DNA of 64,000 bases from Tenggerimyces flavus (GCF_016907715.1 NZ_JAFBCM010000001.1:2728001-2792000), one strand, 5' to 3'; counted from the first letter of the stretch, positions 18,024-26,467 are shown. Numbers and translations: made by a program. Notes: generated by a model not told the origin, from the sequence alone.

Positions 18024-18475
18024 AGCTCGAGCCGCAGCACGACCGCGTCGACGTTGCCGGCGTCGTAATAGCCGGGGCGGCGCGCGAGCGGGGCGAAGCC
18101 GAACTCCTCGTACAGCTTGATCGCGCCGTGGTTGTCCGCGCGTACCTCGAGCAGCGCCTCACCGCAGCCGCGCCTGCGCGCCTCGTCGAGCAGCGCGCTG
18201 AGCAGGGAGCGGCCGACGCCCCGGCGCCAGGCCTGCGGGTGGACGGCGATGCGTTGCACGTCGGCGGTCTCGGCCATCGCGAGCAGCGACGCGTAGCCGA
18301 TCACGTCGTCGCCCTGCTCGGCGACCAGCACGTACCTCGTGTCGGGAACGCCGTCCAGCTCGCCCCGGAGGGCCTCCTCGCCCCACGCGTCGCGGCCGAA
18401 GCACGCGGTCTCGAGGCCGCGAAGGACATGTAGGTCCTGCGTACTCGCCGGCCGGAACATGTCCATGGCGACCAT
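18020..18475 (-). CDS. rimI: Ribosomal protein bS18 N-acetyltransferase RimI-like
   Basis: 151-aa GNAT. The acetyl-CoA binding motif is QAWRRGVGRSLLSALL, after the strand VQRIAVHP; the RimI-type end is NHGAIKLYEEFGFAPLARRPGYY. RimI acetylates the N-terminal Ala of S18 and in actinobacteria is routinely encoded next to tsaB. The start ATG overlaps the tsaB stop (TGATG), so expression is coupled. The pair runs opposite to the rest of the alr/tsa cluster. Confidence 0.9.
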   Translation of the reverse strand: MVAMDMFRPASTQDLHVLRGLETACFGRDAWGEEALRGELDGVPDTRYVLVAEQGDDVIGYASLLAMAETADVQRIAVHPQAWRRGVGRSLLSALLDEARRRGCGEALLEVRADNHGAIKLYEEFGFAPLARRPGYYDAGNVDAVVLRLEL

Positions 18476-19107
18476 CACCGCGCCAACACGCTCTTGCGCC
18501 CGGTGGCGATGGTCACGTCCGGCCGGCGGAGGTAGAGCGGCTGCGGCTCCAGCTCGTGCACCCTGCCCGTGGCGACGATGGTGGCGAGGGTGGCGGCGCT
18601 CGGGAACTCGGGGCCGGTGGGCTTGGGGAACGCGTCGGGGTAGAGGAGCGGGCCCCTGCCGGCGACCGAGTGGTCGGTGGCAACGTCGGCGGGCTTGGCG
18701 ACGTCGGGTCCGTCGACCCTGGTGTGGGGGTCGGCGTACCTCGCCCAGTAGACCTCCTTGCGCCGCGCGTCGGTGGCGACGAGGAATGGTCCGTCGGCGG
18801 TGACGTCGGCGGCGAGGATGTCGAGGGTGCAGACGCCTCGTACCGGGATGCCGAGCACGTGGCCGAGCGTGCGCGCCGTGACCAGGCCGACGCGGAGGCC
18901 GGTGAACGGGCCGGGGCCGACGCCGACGGCGATCGAGGTCAGCGCGGTCCGGTCGACGCCGGCTTCGGCGAGAACGTGGGCGATGCCGGGCGCGAGCAGC
19001 TCGCCCTGGCGCATGGCGTCGACCACCGTCGACTCGGCGACCACGCGTTGCCCGTCGTGCAGGGCAACCGTGACCGCGGCCGTGGCGGTGTCGAACGCGA
19101 GCAGCAC
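18475..19107 (-). CDS. tsaB: tRNA t6A biosynthesis protein TsaB
   Basis: 210 aa, inactive ASKHA-fold paralogue of TsaD that scaffolds the TsaBDE complex making threonylcarbamoyl-A37 in ANN-decoding tRNAs. It starts MLLAFDTATAAVTVALHDG; the family segment GVGPGPFTGLRVGLVTARTL is intact, followed by VATDARRKEVYWARY. It is co-transcribed with rimI. Inverted placement relative to tsaE and tsaD is unusual for actinobacteria, where all lie on one strand. Confidence 0.94.
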   Translation of the reverse strand: MLLAFDTATAAVTVALHDGQRVVAESTVVDAMRQGELLAPGIAHVLAEAGVDRTALTSIAVGVGPGPFTGLRVGLVTARTLGHVLGIPVRGVCTLDILAADVTADGPFLVATDARRKEVYWARYADPHTRVDGPDVAKPADVATDHSVAGRGPLLYPDAFPKPTGPEFPSAATLATIVATGRVHELEPQPLYLRRPDVTIATGRKSVLAR

Positions 19108-19238
19108 GTGGCCAGCCTAGCTTCGACTGCCTCGTCGTTGCGCCGAGAGCTTCGCTGTCAGCAGAGTCGGCGACGCTGAGAGTGAACTCGGGGTGGTTCG
19201 CGTTGCCTTGGGGTCGCCAGTCCGGGAGGCTGCACGGC

Positions 19239-20189
19239 ATGCGCATCGTGGTTCTGGGCGGGACGAAGTTCATCGGCCTGGCGATCAGTGCCCGGCTGCT
19301 GCGGAACGGGCACGAGGTGCTCGTCGTCCACCGCGGCGACACCGAGCCGGAGTCGCTGGCCGCCGCCGAGCACCTGCACGTCGACCGTTCGGGGCTGCGC
19401 CGCGAGCGGGCGCGGATCGAGGCGTTCGGACCCGAGGCCGCGGTCGAGGTGTACGCGATGAACGGGCGGGACGCCACGGCGGCGCTCGATGTCCTGCCGG
19501 CAGGGATCCGGCTGGTGGCGATCTCCAGCGGGGACGTCTATCGCGCTTACGACGGGCTGCACTCCGGCCGCGTCACCGACGCGGTGCCGCTCGTCGAGAC
19601 CTCGCCGCTGCGCACCCGGCGGTTCGTCGATGGGCGCGACTTCGAGAATCTCGAGGTCGAGCCACCGTTCCTCGAGCGCGGTGGCGCCGTGCTTCGGCTG
19701 GGCGCGGTGTACGGGCCGCACGACTACCAGCGGCGCTTTGAGTTCATCCTGCGCCGGCTGCGTGGAGAGCGGGACCGGATCCCGGTGGGGTCGGGGCAGT
19801 TCCTGTTCAGCCGCGTGTACGTCGAGGACGTCGCGGCAGCGGTGGAGCTCGCGCTGACGACGGACGCGGCGCAGGGCGAGGCGTTCAACGTGGTGGAGCG
19901 CGACACCGCCCCGTTCGGCCTGTTCGCCCAACAGATCCTCGACGCCGCCGACTCCTCCGCCGAGCTGGTGCCGGTGGCCGACTCCCAGCTGCCGAAGGAC
20001 CTGTCCCTCACCGGGATCGTCAGCCAGCACCTGCTGATGGACTCGGCGAAGGCGCGGACCGTTCTGGGCTGGGAGCCCAGCAACCGCGAGGAGGCCCTTG
20101 AAAAGTCGGTGGCCTGGCACCTCGCCCACCCGCCCGCCGTCTGGGACCCCGACTTCGACGCCGACGACCGCGCCCTCAAAGGTCGCTAG
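19239..20189 (+). CDS. NAD-dependent epimerase/dehydratase family protein
   Basis: 316 aa. The Rossmann motif GGTKFIG is at residues 7-13 after MRIVVL, with no YxxxK in the usual place; VAISSGDVYRAYDG holds the equivalent S/Y region. The C-terminal half (GWEPSNREEALEKSVAWH) is typical of extended SDRs acting on nucleotide sugars. The substrate cannot be assigned. The ATG at 19239 is preferred because the upstream frame lacks homology. It is divergent from tsaB. Confidence 0.82.
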   Translation: MRIVVLGGTKFIGLAISARLLRNGHEVLVVHRGDTEPESLAAAEHLHVDRSGLRRERARIEAFGPEAAVEVYAMNGRDATAALDVLPAGIRLVAISSGDVYRAYDGLHSGRVTDAVPLVETSPLRTRRFVDGRDFENLEVEPPFLERGGAVLRLGAVYGPHDYQRRFEFILRRLRGERDRIPVGSGQFLFSRVYVEDVAAAVELALTTDAAQGEAFNVVERDTAPFGLFAQQILDAADSSAELVPVADSQLPKDLSLTGIVSQHLLMDSAKARTVLGWEPSNREEALEKSVAWHLAHPPAVWDPDFDADDRALKGR

Positions 20190-20330
20190 GGTCCGCCGAA
20201 GGTAGGGCAAGCACTACCTCGAAGGTCTGGCATGCACCCGACTGAAGAGGGATGTGCGCATCATGGTTTGCCGACACGCTGATCACGATGCTTGAGGCGT
20301 TGGTTTCAAGCGCGATCGGCGGAGGACATC

Positions 20331-20492
20331 GTGAAGCTGCGGAGGATGGTGCGACAGGGCCTGGTGCTGCTGGTCTTCATCGGGGCCGCCGCGATCGGGG
20401 CGCACCTGTCGATGGACGGCGAGCGCACCGTGAGTCCGTGCGTGCCGGGCATCGAGGCCGCCTGGCGCGTCGTGCAGGTGCTGTTCACGTAG
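20331..20492 (+). CDS. Small single-pass membrane protein
   Basis: 53 aa starting at GTG 20331 with GGAGG 6 nt upstream. A basic N-terminus (VKLRRMVRQG) leads into one hydrophobic helix (LVLLVFIGAAAIGAHL) and a short exposed tail with a single Cys. Unrecognised. It ends 9 bp before tsaD on the same strand and could be co-transcribed with it. The good ribosome site and hydrophobic pattern support it, but coding is not certain. Confidence 0.5.
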   Translation: MKLRRMVRQGLVLLVFIGAAAIGAHLSMDGERTVSPCVPGIEAAWRVVQVLFT

Positions 20493-20501
20493 GCTCGTCC
20501 G

Positions 20502-21548
20502 GTGAGTGACGAGCCGCTGGTCCTGGGCATCGAGACATCCTGCGACGAAACCGGAGTCGGAATCGTTCGCGGCTCGACCCTGCTCGCCGACGCGATCGCG
20601 TCCAGTCTCGACGAGCACGCGCGGTTCGGCGGCGTCGTCCCCGAGGTCGCCAGTCGCGCGCACCTCGAGGCGATGGTGCCCGGCATCGAACGGGCCTGCA
20701 AGCAGGCGAACGTACGACTCGACGACGTCGACGCGATCGCCGTCACCAGCGGCCCCGGCCTAGCCGGCGCGCTGCTCGTCGGCGTCGCGTCAGCGAAGGC
20801 CCTCGCGCTCGGGCTCGGCAAGCCGCTGTACGGCGTCAACCACCTCGCCGCGCACGTCGCCGTCGACACGCTCGAGCACGGCCCGCTTCCCGAACCCTGC
20901 TTGGCGATGCTCGTCTCCGGCGGCCACTCCTCCCTGCTCCTCGTCGAGGACGTCACCCAGAAGATCGACCCGCTCGGCTCTACCATCGACGACGCCGCGG
21001 GCGAGGCGTTCGACAAGGTCGCGCGGTTGCTCGGACTGCCGTTCCCCGGTGGCCCGTACATCGACCGCGAGGCCAAGCAGGGCGACAACGCGTACGTCAC
21101 GTTCCCGCGCGGCCTCACCGGGCCGCGCGACTTCGAACGGCATCGCTTCGACTTTTCCTTCTCCGGCCTCAAGACCGCGGTCGCGCGCTGGGTCGAGGCC
21201 CGCGAACGCTCCGGTGAACCGATTCCGGTCGCCGACGTCGCGGCCTCGTTCCAGGAGGCGGTCTGCGACGTCCTCACCCGCAAGGCCGTCGACGCCTGCA
21301 AGAACGCCGGCGTGACCGACCTGCTCATCGGCGGCGGCGTCGCCGCGAACTCCAGGCTGCGGGTGCTCGCGGAGGAACGCGCCGGCAAGGTTGGCATCCG
21401 CGTCCGCGTACCGAGGCCCGGCCTCTGCACCGACAACGGCGCGATGGTCGCCGCCCTCGGCGTCGAGCTGGTGTCCCGTGGCGTCAGCCCCTCCGCCCTC
21501 GACCTGCCGGCGGACTCCTCGATGCCGGTCACGAGCGTGCTCGCCTAG
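20502..21548 (+). CDS. tsaD: tRNA N6-adenosine threonylcarbamoyltransferase TsaD
   Basis: 348 aa, catalytic subunit of the t6A complex. It starts at GTG ([20 protein letters not shown], the canonical N-terminus). The metal site is H-x3-H in [33 protein letters not shown] and the C-terminal [11 protein letters not shown] plus CTDNGAMVA follow in order. Complete and normal in length. Repeat copy C begins within a few bases of its stop. Confidence 0.97.
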   Translation: MSDEPLVLGIETSCDETGVGIVRGSTLLADAIASSLDEHARFGGVVPEVASRAHLEAMVPGIERACKQANVRLDDVDAIAVTSGPGLAGALLVGVASAKALALGLGKPLYGVNHLAAHVAVDTLEHGPLPEPCLAMLVSGGHSSLLLVEDVTQKIDPLGSTIDDAAGEAFDKVARLLGLPFPGGPYIDREAKQGDNAYVTFPRGLTGPRDFERHRFDFSFSGLKTAVARWVEARERSGEPIPVADVAASFQEAVCDVLTRKAVDACKNAGVTDLLIGGGVAANSRLRVLAEERAGKVGIRVRVPRPGLCTDNGAMVAALGVELVSRGVSPSALDLPADSSMPVTSVLA

Positions 21549-21695
21549 CCTCGGGATTTCGTCCGGCGGTGGGTTCGACCGGTCCGGCCCCGCCCTGTCC
21601 CGCCCTGCCCTGGGGCCATTGATCATGTTTACATGATCATTTGCCCCTTTACGTGGGGTGGACGCCAGGTAGAGCGGTCACTGGCCGGGTAAGGC
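21549..21695 (+). repeat. Interspersed hairpin repeat, copy C
   Basis: Medium-length copy directly after the tsaD stop. The TTCGTCCGGCGGTGGGTTCG leader, hairpin around 21612-21647 with loop TTTA and two arm mismatches, and the block TTTACGTGGGGTGGACGC are conserved; the tail is lost after CGGGTAAGGCG. Confidence 0.85.
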
Positions 21696-21719
21696 GCGAG
21701 GCCAGCCTCGGCGTTCTCG

Positions 21720-21748
21720 TTGACATGCCCGTAACACGGTCATACGAT
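21720..21748 (+). promoter_or_regulatory. Sigma-70-type promoter candidate for SBP copy 2
   Basis: TTGACA (21720-21725), a 17-bp spacer and TACGAT (21743-21748) lie 91 bp upstream of the ATG at 21839. Spacing and hexamers are close to consensus. Confidence 0.6.
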
Positions 21749-21753
21749 CGCGA

Positions 21754-21777
21754 GAAATCGATTCCACGAAATCGATT
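21754..21777. promoter_or_regulatory. Tandem GAAATCGATT boxes downstream of the promoter
   Basis: Two identical GAAATCGATT boxes (21754-21763 and 21768-21777), 14 bp start to start, each containing the palindrome AATCGATT. Position just after the -10 suggests an operator for a repressor of the solute-binding gene. Confidence 0.45.
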
Positions 21778-21838
21778 GCCGCCCTCGGGGGTACGGGCGC
21801 ACGACTGTTTGCCATCACATCCGAGGGGATTCGACATC

Positions 21839-23974
21839 ATGACCGACCCTGGCCTCAGCCGACGTACTCTGCTGCGGGTGTCCGCGGTCGCGGCGGGCAG
21901 CGTCGCTCTCGCCGCGTGCTCCAGCAACAACCCGGGCAGCACCGGCAGCGGGAACGGCAACGGCACGTCCTCGCCGACCAACTCCGCCGCTGTCGGCTCG
22001 ACCGTCGACCCGCTCCCGAAGCCCGCGAAGTTCAACGAGGCGCCGCAGCTCGCCGAGCAGGTCAAGTCGGGCAAGCTCCCGGCCATCGCCGAGCGGCTGC
22101 CGGAGAACCCGTACGTCATCCCGCACAAGTGGGTCACCCCCGGCAAGTACGGCGGCCAGATCTTCACGTTCACGCCCGGTACGGAAGAGGGCTCGCACGC
22201 GGAGTACATGTACGGCCACTCCTTGCTGCGCTACCTGAACGACGGCCAGGACATCGGGCCCGGACTCGTCGAGAGCTGGGAGTCCAACTCCGAGGCGACC
22301 CGCTGGGAGCTGCACTTCCGCAAGGGCCTGAAGTGGTCCGACGGTCAGCCGTGGACGACCGAGGACATCATGTTCTGGTGGGAGGACATGGTCCTCAACG
22401 AGGAGCACAGCGAGGTCCCGCCGGACGAGGCCCGTTCCGGCAAGGGCACGTTGATGAAGATGACGGCGCCCGATCCGCTCACGATCGTGATGGAGTTCGA
22501 TGCCCCGGCCCCGTTGACCGCCGACCGGCTGGCGATGTGGGTCAACCGCGGGAACGGTCCCGGCTGGATGGAGCCGAAGCACTACATGAAGCAGTTCCAT
22601 CCGAAGTACAACCCGAAGACGCCGAAGACCTGGGCGTCCGACGAGGGCCAGTTCGACCAGAAGCGCGCGTGGACCCGCAACCCCGACTGCCCGGTGATGA
22701 CGGGCTGGCGCTGCAAGTCGTACGACGAGGGCAAGATCGTCACGTTCGAACGAAACCCGTACTACTGGTGCGTGATGCCGAACGGCGACCAGCTGCCGTA
22801 CCTCGACGGGATGACGCTCACCGCGGTGGCGCGGGCGGAGATCCAGAAGCTGCAAGCCCAACAGGGCAAGGTGAACTTCGCGTACGGCGGCTTCACCGCG
22901 CTGTTCCTGGCCGACGTCGCCGGCTTCAAGCAGGCCCAGTCGAAGAACCACCTGCGCGTACTGCTCTGGGACGCCGGCGACGGCAGCGGTTCGCTGGTCT
23001 TCTTCAACCAGGACTACTTCGAGCCGAAGCTGCGCAAGCTGTTCCGCGACGCCAAGTTCCGGCAGGCCCTGTCGCACGCGTACAACCGCAAGGAAGTGCG
23101 CCGCGCGGTCTACTACGACACCGGTGAGCTGACGACCGGGACGATGAGCCCGAAGGCGATCGAGTTCCAGATCGACGGCGAGGCGAAGAAGAACTACGCA
23201 GCATGGCGGGACTCCTTCATCGACTACGACCCGGAGCTCGCGAAGAAGATCCTCGACGAGATCGGCATCGTGGACAAGGACGGCGACGGCAAGCGGGAGA
23301 TGGCGGACGGCACGAAGCTCCGGATCCACCTCGACTACCACGCCGACTCCGCGCCCGAGCACGTGTCGAAGAACAACCTGCTGGCGCGCGACTGGAACGC
23401 GATCGGCATCGACACGAAGCTCAACCCGGTGGCGCCGGAGGGGTACGGCGACCAGTGGCGGTTCGGCAAGCTGATGACGAACACGAACTGGGAGACCGGC
23501 GACGGGCCGAACTGCCTCGTCTACCCGCAGTGGATGGTGCCGATCGAGTCGTCTCGCTGGGCGCCGTTGCAGGGCGAGTTCTACAACGTCCGTGGGACGC
23601 CCGCGGAGAAGGAGCAGCTCGACCTCGACCCGTTCAAGCGCACGCCGCCTCGGATGGAGCCCGAGAAGGGTGGCCCGATCGAGAAGCTGTGGCAGCTGTA
23701 CGACCAGAGCAAGATCGAGCCGGACGCGGTGAAGCGTCGTCAGCTGGTGTGGGAGATCGCGAAGGTGCACATCTCCGACGGCCCGTGGCTGCTCGGGGTG
23801 TGCGCGAACACGCCGTACATCGTGCTGGTGCACGAGGACATGAAGAACGTGCCGGAGAAGGAGAACCTCAAGCTCGGTGGCTTCGCGGCCCCGTGGATCC
23901 ACCCGTCGCCGGCGGTGTACGACCCGGAGACCTGGTACTGGACGAACCCGGAGGCGCACACCACCACGCCGTAG
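21839..23974 (+). CDS. ABC transporter substrate-binding lipoprotein (family 5, peptide type), copy 2
   Basis: 711 aa. Signal LSRRTLLRVSAVAAGSVALA then lipobox AAC marks a lipoprotein with a twin Arg. Collinear with the gene at 14923 over its whole length, including WESNSEATRWELHFRKGLKW, WTTEDIMFWWEDMVLNEEHS and FRQALSHAYNRKEVRRAVYY, so the two are paralogues. Binding of oligopeptide or glycan is expected from the family. No transporter permease is nearby. A promoter and tandem boxes lie upstream, and it converges on a GntR gene 16 bp away that may regulate it. Confidence 0.9.
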   Translation: MTDPGLSRRTLLRVSAVAAGSVALAACSSNNPGSTGSGNGNGTSSPTNSAAVGSTVDPLPKPAKFNEAPQLAEQVKSGKLPAIAERLPENPYVIPHKWVTPGKYGGQIFTFTPGTEEGSHAEYMYGHSLLRYLNDGQDIGPGLVESWESNSEATRWELHFRKGLKWSDGQPWTTEDIMFWWEDMVLNEEHSEVPPDEARSGKGTLMKMTAPDPLTIVMEFDAPAPLTADRLAMWVNRGNGPGWMEPKHYMKQFHPKYNPKTPKTWASDEGQFDQKRAWTRNPDCPVMTGWRCKSYDEGKIVTFERNPYYWCVMPNGDQLPYLDGMTLTAVARAEIQKLQAQQGKVNFAYGGFTALFLADVAGFKQAQSKNHLRVLLWDAGDGSGSLVFFNQDYFEPKLRKLFRDAKFRQALSHAYNRKEVRRAVYYDTGELTTGTMSPKAIEFQIDGEAKKNYAAWRDSFIDYDPELAKKILDEIGIVDKDGDGKREMADGTKLRIHLDYHADSAPEHVSKNNLLARDWNAIGIDTKLNPVAPEGYGDQWRFGKLMTNTNWETGDGPNCLVYPQWMVPIESSRWAPLQGEFYNVRGTPAEKEQLDLDPFKRTPPRMEPEKGGPIEKLWQLYDQSKIEPDAVKRRQLVWEIAKVHISDGPWLLGVCANTPYIVLVHEDMKNVPEKENLKLGGFAAPWIHPSPAVYDPETWYWTNPEAHTTTP

Positions 23975-23990
23975 GTCGAAACGGTGCGCG

Positions 23991-24851
23991 CTAGGCAGTC
24001 GCCGCCGTCGCCGTCACGTGGGGGCGGCGGTGGTCGGCGATGGCGGCCTCGAGGTTGGACGACCAGTGGATGGTGTTGCCCGACGCCGGCATCACGACCT
24101 CGGACACCTCCGCGGGCGTGCCGTCGGCGACGAACACCCGGGTGTTCTCCCACACGTCCAGCTCGCGCGCGATCTCCAGCGTCCGTGCCTCCCACTGGGT
24201 CGGCCTTCGTACGCGGAGATCCTCGTCGACCCGTTCCACGACCTTCCCGAGGGAGTAGAGCTCGGCGATCGTGCCCCCGGGCCAGGGCTGCTGGGCGGGA
24301 TCCGCGACCGGCGTTCCCTTGACCAGCGCCAACGGGAGGCAGGAGACGCGGATCTGTACAGCCACGCCGCGGGCGTGCTCCACCAGCACCCGCCGCAGCA
24401 GCGGCGTGCCCTCCGGCACTGAGAGCAGCTGGGCGTGCGAGGCCGACGCCGCGATCTCGGTGAACGCGGCGTCGATCCCGTACTCGGTCCAGGTGATCCC
24501 GTGGTCGGTGCAGAACGCCGCGGTCGGCTCGTGCGTGGCGCCGGAGAGCACCCGCGCGAGCTCCTCGCCGTACCGCGACGTCGCCAGCCGTCGGACCGGG
24601 ATCGACGCGCGCACGGTGGTCGGCTTCCCGCGCCGGCGGATCATGCGTCCTTCGCCGCGCAAGAGCTCGTAGGCCTCGCGCACCGTCTGCCGCGCGACAC
24701 CAAGCTCGTCGGCGAGATTCGCCTCGGACGGAACGGTGTCGCCGGTCTTCAGCTGGCCGCGCAGGATCAGGTCACGGATCGCGTCGGCGATCTGGCGGTA
24801 CGCCGGCCGTCCGTCATCGGTATCGAGGGCGGCCGGGTCGATCAGCCACAT
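23991..24851 (-). CDS. GntR family (HutC/UTRA) transcriptional regulator
   Basis: 287 aa. The winged HTH lies at about residues 15-80: YRQIADAIRDLILRGQLKTG, VPSEANLADELGVARQTVRE, then the wing MIRRRGKPTTVRA. A UTRA ligand-binding domain fills the C-terminal part (from about 95 on). HutC-type members bind sugar or amino-acid derivatives and recognise GTNTANAC; a matching GTCTAGAC lies at 24896-24903, 45 bp upstream of the start. Its convergence with SBP copy 2 suggests control of uptake. ATG at 24866 is an alternative start. Confidence 0.88.
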   Translation of the reverse strand: MWLIDPAALDTDDGRPAYRQIADAIRDLILRGQLKTGDTVPSEANLADELGVARQTVREAYELLRGEGRMIRRRGKPTTVRASIPVRRLATSRYGEELARVLSGATHEPTAAFCTDHGITWTEYGIDAAFTEIAASASHAQLLSVPEGTPLLRRVLVEHARGVAVQIRVSCLPLALVKGTPVADPAQQPWPGGTIAELYSLGKVVERVDEDLRVRRPTQWEARTLEIARELDVWENTRVFVADGTPAEVSEVVMPASGNTIHWSSNLEAAIADHRRPHVTATAATA

Positions 24852-24892
24852 GCACGGAGCGTACATCGAACTTCCGAGAATCTGAATTACCA

Positions 24893-24906
24893 GAAGTCTA
24901 GACTTC
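24893..24906. promoter_or_regulatory. GntR/HutC-type operator
   Basis: GAAGTCTAGACTTC, a perfect 14-bp palindrome centred on GTCTAGAC, matches the HutC-subfamily consensus GTNTANAC. It lies upstream of the GntR gene, consistent with autoregulation. Confidence 0.6.
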
Positions 24907-24921
24907 CGTACGACTGAGCGC

Positions 24922-25320
24922 CTAGGATCCGTAGCCATGGCGTTGCGGTCGGTGAGCGTCGCCCCGCTTCGACCGCAACGCCGCGCCCCCGTCCGTCCCC
25001 CAGGCCCGGACGGGGGCGCCTGGACGGGGGAGACGGGTCGACGTCGGAGAAGTGGCCATGCCGATCGAGGTGAAGCAAGCCGGGCGGTGGGCAGGCCGAA
25101 CCCGACGTCGACCCGTTCGTCCTCGCCCGATCCGGCGGTCCACCTTGTCCAGCCGGGCCGTCAGCTCGTCGAACCGGTCGTCCACGCGGGCGTACTGCTG
25201 CAGGACGTTGCCGATCTGCTTTTCGGAGAGCTTTGCCGAAAGCAAGTGCAAAAGGTGTCCGGTCAGGCTCACCACGGCCACCACGACGACGCCAAGAAAC
25301 GTCCACTGGTCGGTGCTCAT
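24922..25320 (-). CDS. Small membrane-anchored coiled-coil protein
   Basis: 132 aa. One membrane helix (TFLGVVVVAVVSLTGHLLHL) is followed by a heptad-like segment (KLSEKQIGNVLQQYARVDDR, FDELTARLDKVDRRIG). The last 60 residues are Arg/Pro/Ser-rich with no pattern and may be disordered or a frame run-out. Unrecognised. A promoter (TTGACT-16 bp-TAGATA) sits 48 bp upstream of the ATG. It diverges from an XRE regulator, with which it may form a unit. Confidence 0.55.
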   Translation of the reverse strand: MSTDQWTFLGVVVVAVVSLTGHLLHLLSAKLSEKQIGNVLQQYARVDDRFDELTARLDKVDRRIGRGRTGRRRVRPAHRPACFTSIGMATSPTSTRLPRPGAPVRAWGTDGGAALRSKRGDAHRPQRHGYGS

Positions 25321-25367
25321 CGCGACCCTCCTCGTTGGTTGGAACGGTGAGCGTCGCCAAGTAGGAG

Positions 25368-25395
25368 TATCTAGCAGTAATTAGAGGTAAGTCAA
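25368..25395 (-). promoter_or_regulatory. Promoter candidate for the coiled-coil gene
   Basis: On the minus strand TTGACT (25395-25390), a 16-bp spacer and TAGATA (25373-25368) lie in a markedly AT-rich patch between the divergent genes. Confidence 0.5.
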
Positions 25396-25412
25396 GGGAG
25401 ATACTTGTCGGT

Positions 25413-25434
25413 AGGTAGCGGTAACTCGCTACCT
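25413..25434. promoter_or_regulatory. Inverted repeat upstream of XRE regulator
   Basis: AGGTAGCG-6 nt-CGCTACCT, a perfect 8-bp inverted repeat 31 bp before the XRE GTG. Likely autoregulatory operator. Confidence 0.4.
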
Positions 25435-25465
25435 GAAGCCGAACGTCGATGTCACACTGTCCGTT

Positions 25466-25867
25466 GTGGGAACGGATCGCGAACGGCTCGGCCAGGTCGC
25501 CAAACGGCGCCGGCTCGCGCTCGGGCGCACGATCGCCGAGGTCGCCAAGGCGGCCGGCATCACCGCGAAGACCGTCGGGCAGATCGAGGCGGGCAACCGG
25601 GTCCGCGAGCTCACGCTGTGGCGGCTGAACGCCGGGCTCGACTGGCAGGAGGGCTCGAGCCAGGCCGTCCTGAACGGTGGCGAGCCCTCACCGCTGGATG
25701 GGGCGGCCAAGGAGCGGCCGCGGTACACCCGCGAACAGCTCGTCGCGGCGCTCGGGCTGTTGCACCAGATCGTGGACGTGGCGGAGGTGTCCGCCGTCGA
25801 GCGGGATCGGATCCACAGCCGGATCGTGGAGCTGGAGGAGCGGCTGCGCTCCCTCGTCACGGCCTAA
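25466..25867 (+). CDS. XRE family helix-turn-helix protein
   Basis: 133 aa. HTH of the lambda-repressor type at about residues 7-60 (RLGQVAKRRRLALGRTIAEV, then AKAAGITAKTVGQIEAGNRV). The C-terminal part has a predicted helical segment (SAVERDRIHSRIVELEERLR) that could dimerise. Ligand or partner unknown. GTG start at 25466 (MGTDRERLGQ). Divergent from the small coiled-coil membrane gene; the AT-rich gap with promoter and inverted repeat suggests shared control. Confidence 0.8.
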   Translation: MGTDRERLGQVAKRRRLALGRTIAEVAKAAGITAKTVGQIEAGNRVRELTLWRLNAGLDWQEGSSQAVLNGGEPSPLDGAAKERPRYTREQLVAALGLLHQIVDVAEVSAVERDRIHSRIVELEERLRSLVTA

Positions 25868-26093
25868 AGGGGCCATTCCGAGCCCGTTCCGACGCGGAGG
25901 GTAGCCGTCCGCCGACCACCCAGGCGTAACCATGGCTGGCGTGAGTAACTGAGAGCAACTACGCGTAAGTACTTCCCCCAAGGCCTTCCCTAACAGTGTG
26001 CGGCCGGTGACAATGAGTGTTCCACCCGCCCGCAGCGGGACGTCGCGGAGCGGGACCGGCCTAGGAGGTCCATTCGGCTAAGGGGATGGGAAG
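25868..26093. other. Intergenic region, no gene seen
   Basis: 226 bp with no convincing ORF. An AT-richer patch around 25940-25970 (GTAACTGAGAGCAACTACGC) loosely resembles the 25370-25390 patch upstream of the XRE gene. A GGAGG lies near 26064 but is not followed by a start at proper spacing. Confidence 0.5.
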
Positions 26094-26408
26094 GTGACTC
26101 GTCGGTGCGCAGTGGTGGCCAAGCTCTTCGGGCAAAGCCACCTCACGGACCTTGGGGCCTGGGGTTTGGGAATCGTCGCTGTGGTGCTGTTGCTCGTCGA
26201 CACGTTCGACGGCAAGCCCAGTCCGCACCTCGGCAGATGGGGCATCGCGATCGGACTCGTGGTGTTGGGGCTCTGGCTCGCGCCAGCGCGCCAGAACCTG
26301 AGACGACGGGGCGATGCGGAGGAGGAGCATGAGGTCGATCAGTTCTTGGAACGGTTGGTCGATCGTGCGGAGAAGTCGGTCGAGGACCTCGACCGAGACC
26401 GCACCTGA
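26094..26408 (+). CDS. Small two-helix membrane protein
   Basis: 104 aa from GTG 26094, preceded by GGGAAG. Two hydrophobic helices (LGAWGLGIVAVVLLLVDTF and LGRWGIAIGLVVLGLWLA) are joined by a short loop, then a charged acidic C-terminal helix (EEEHEVDQFLERLVDRAEKS). Unrecognised; pattern typical of small actinobacterial membrane proteins of unknown role. Ends in a terminator shared with the convergent rhodanese gene. Confidence 0.6.
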   Translation: MTRRCAVVAKLFGQSHLTDLGAWGLGIVAVVLLLVDTFDGKPSPHLGRWGIAIGLVVLGLWLAPARQNLRRRGDAEEEHEVDQFLERLVDRAEKSVEDLDRDRT

Positions 26409-26467
26409 CCGAAGCGGCGGTCGGTCAGGACCGTGAGACCAGCGTCGGCGCTACCGCTGGCGCAGGC

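Noticed and set aside
21815-23959. 714-codon open frame on the minus strand
   Set aside because: Antisense shadow of SBP copy 2, with the same Arg-rich composition and no ribosome site.
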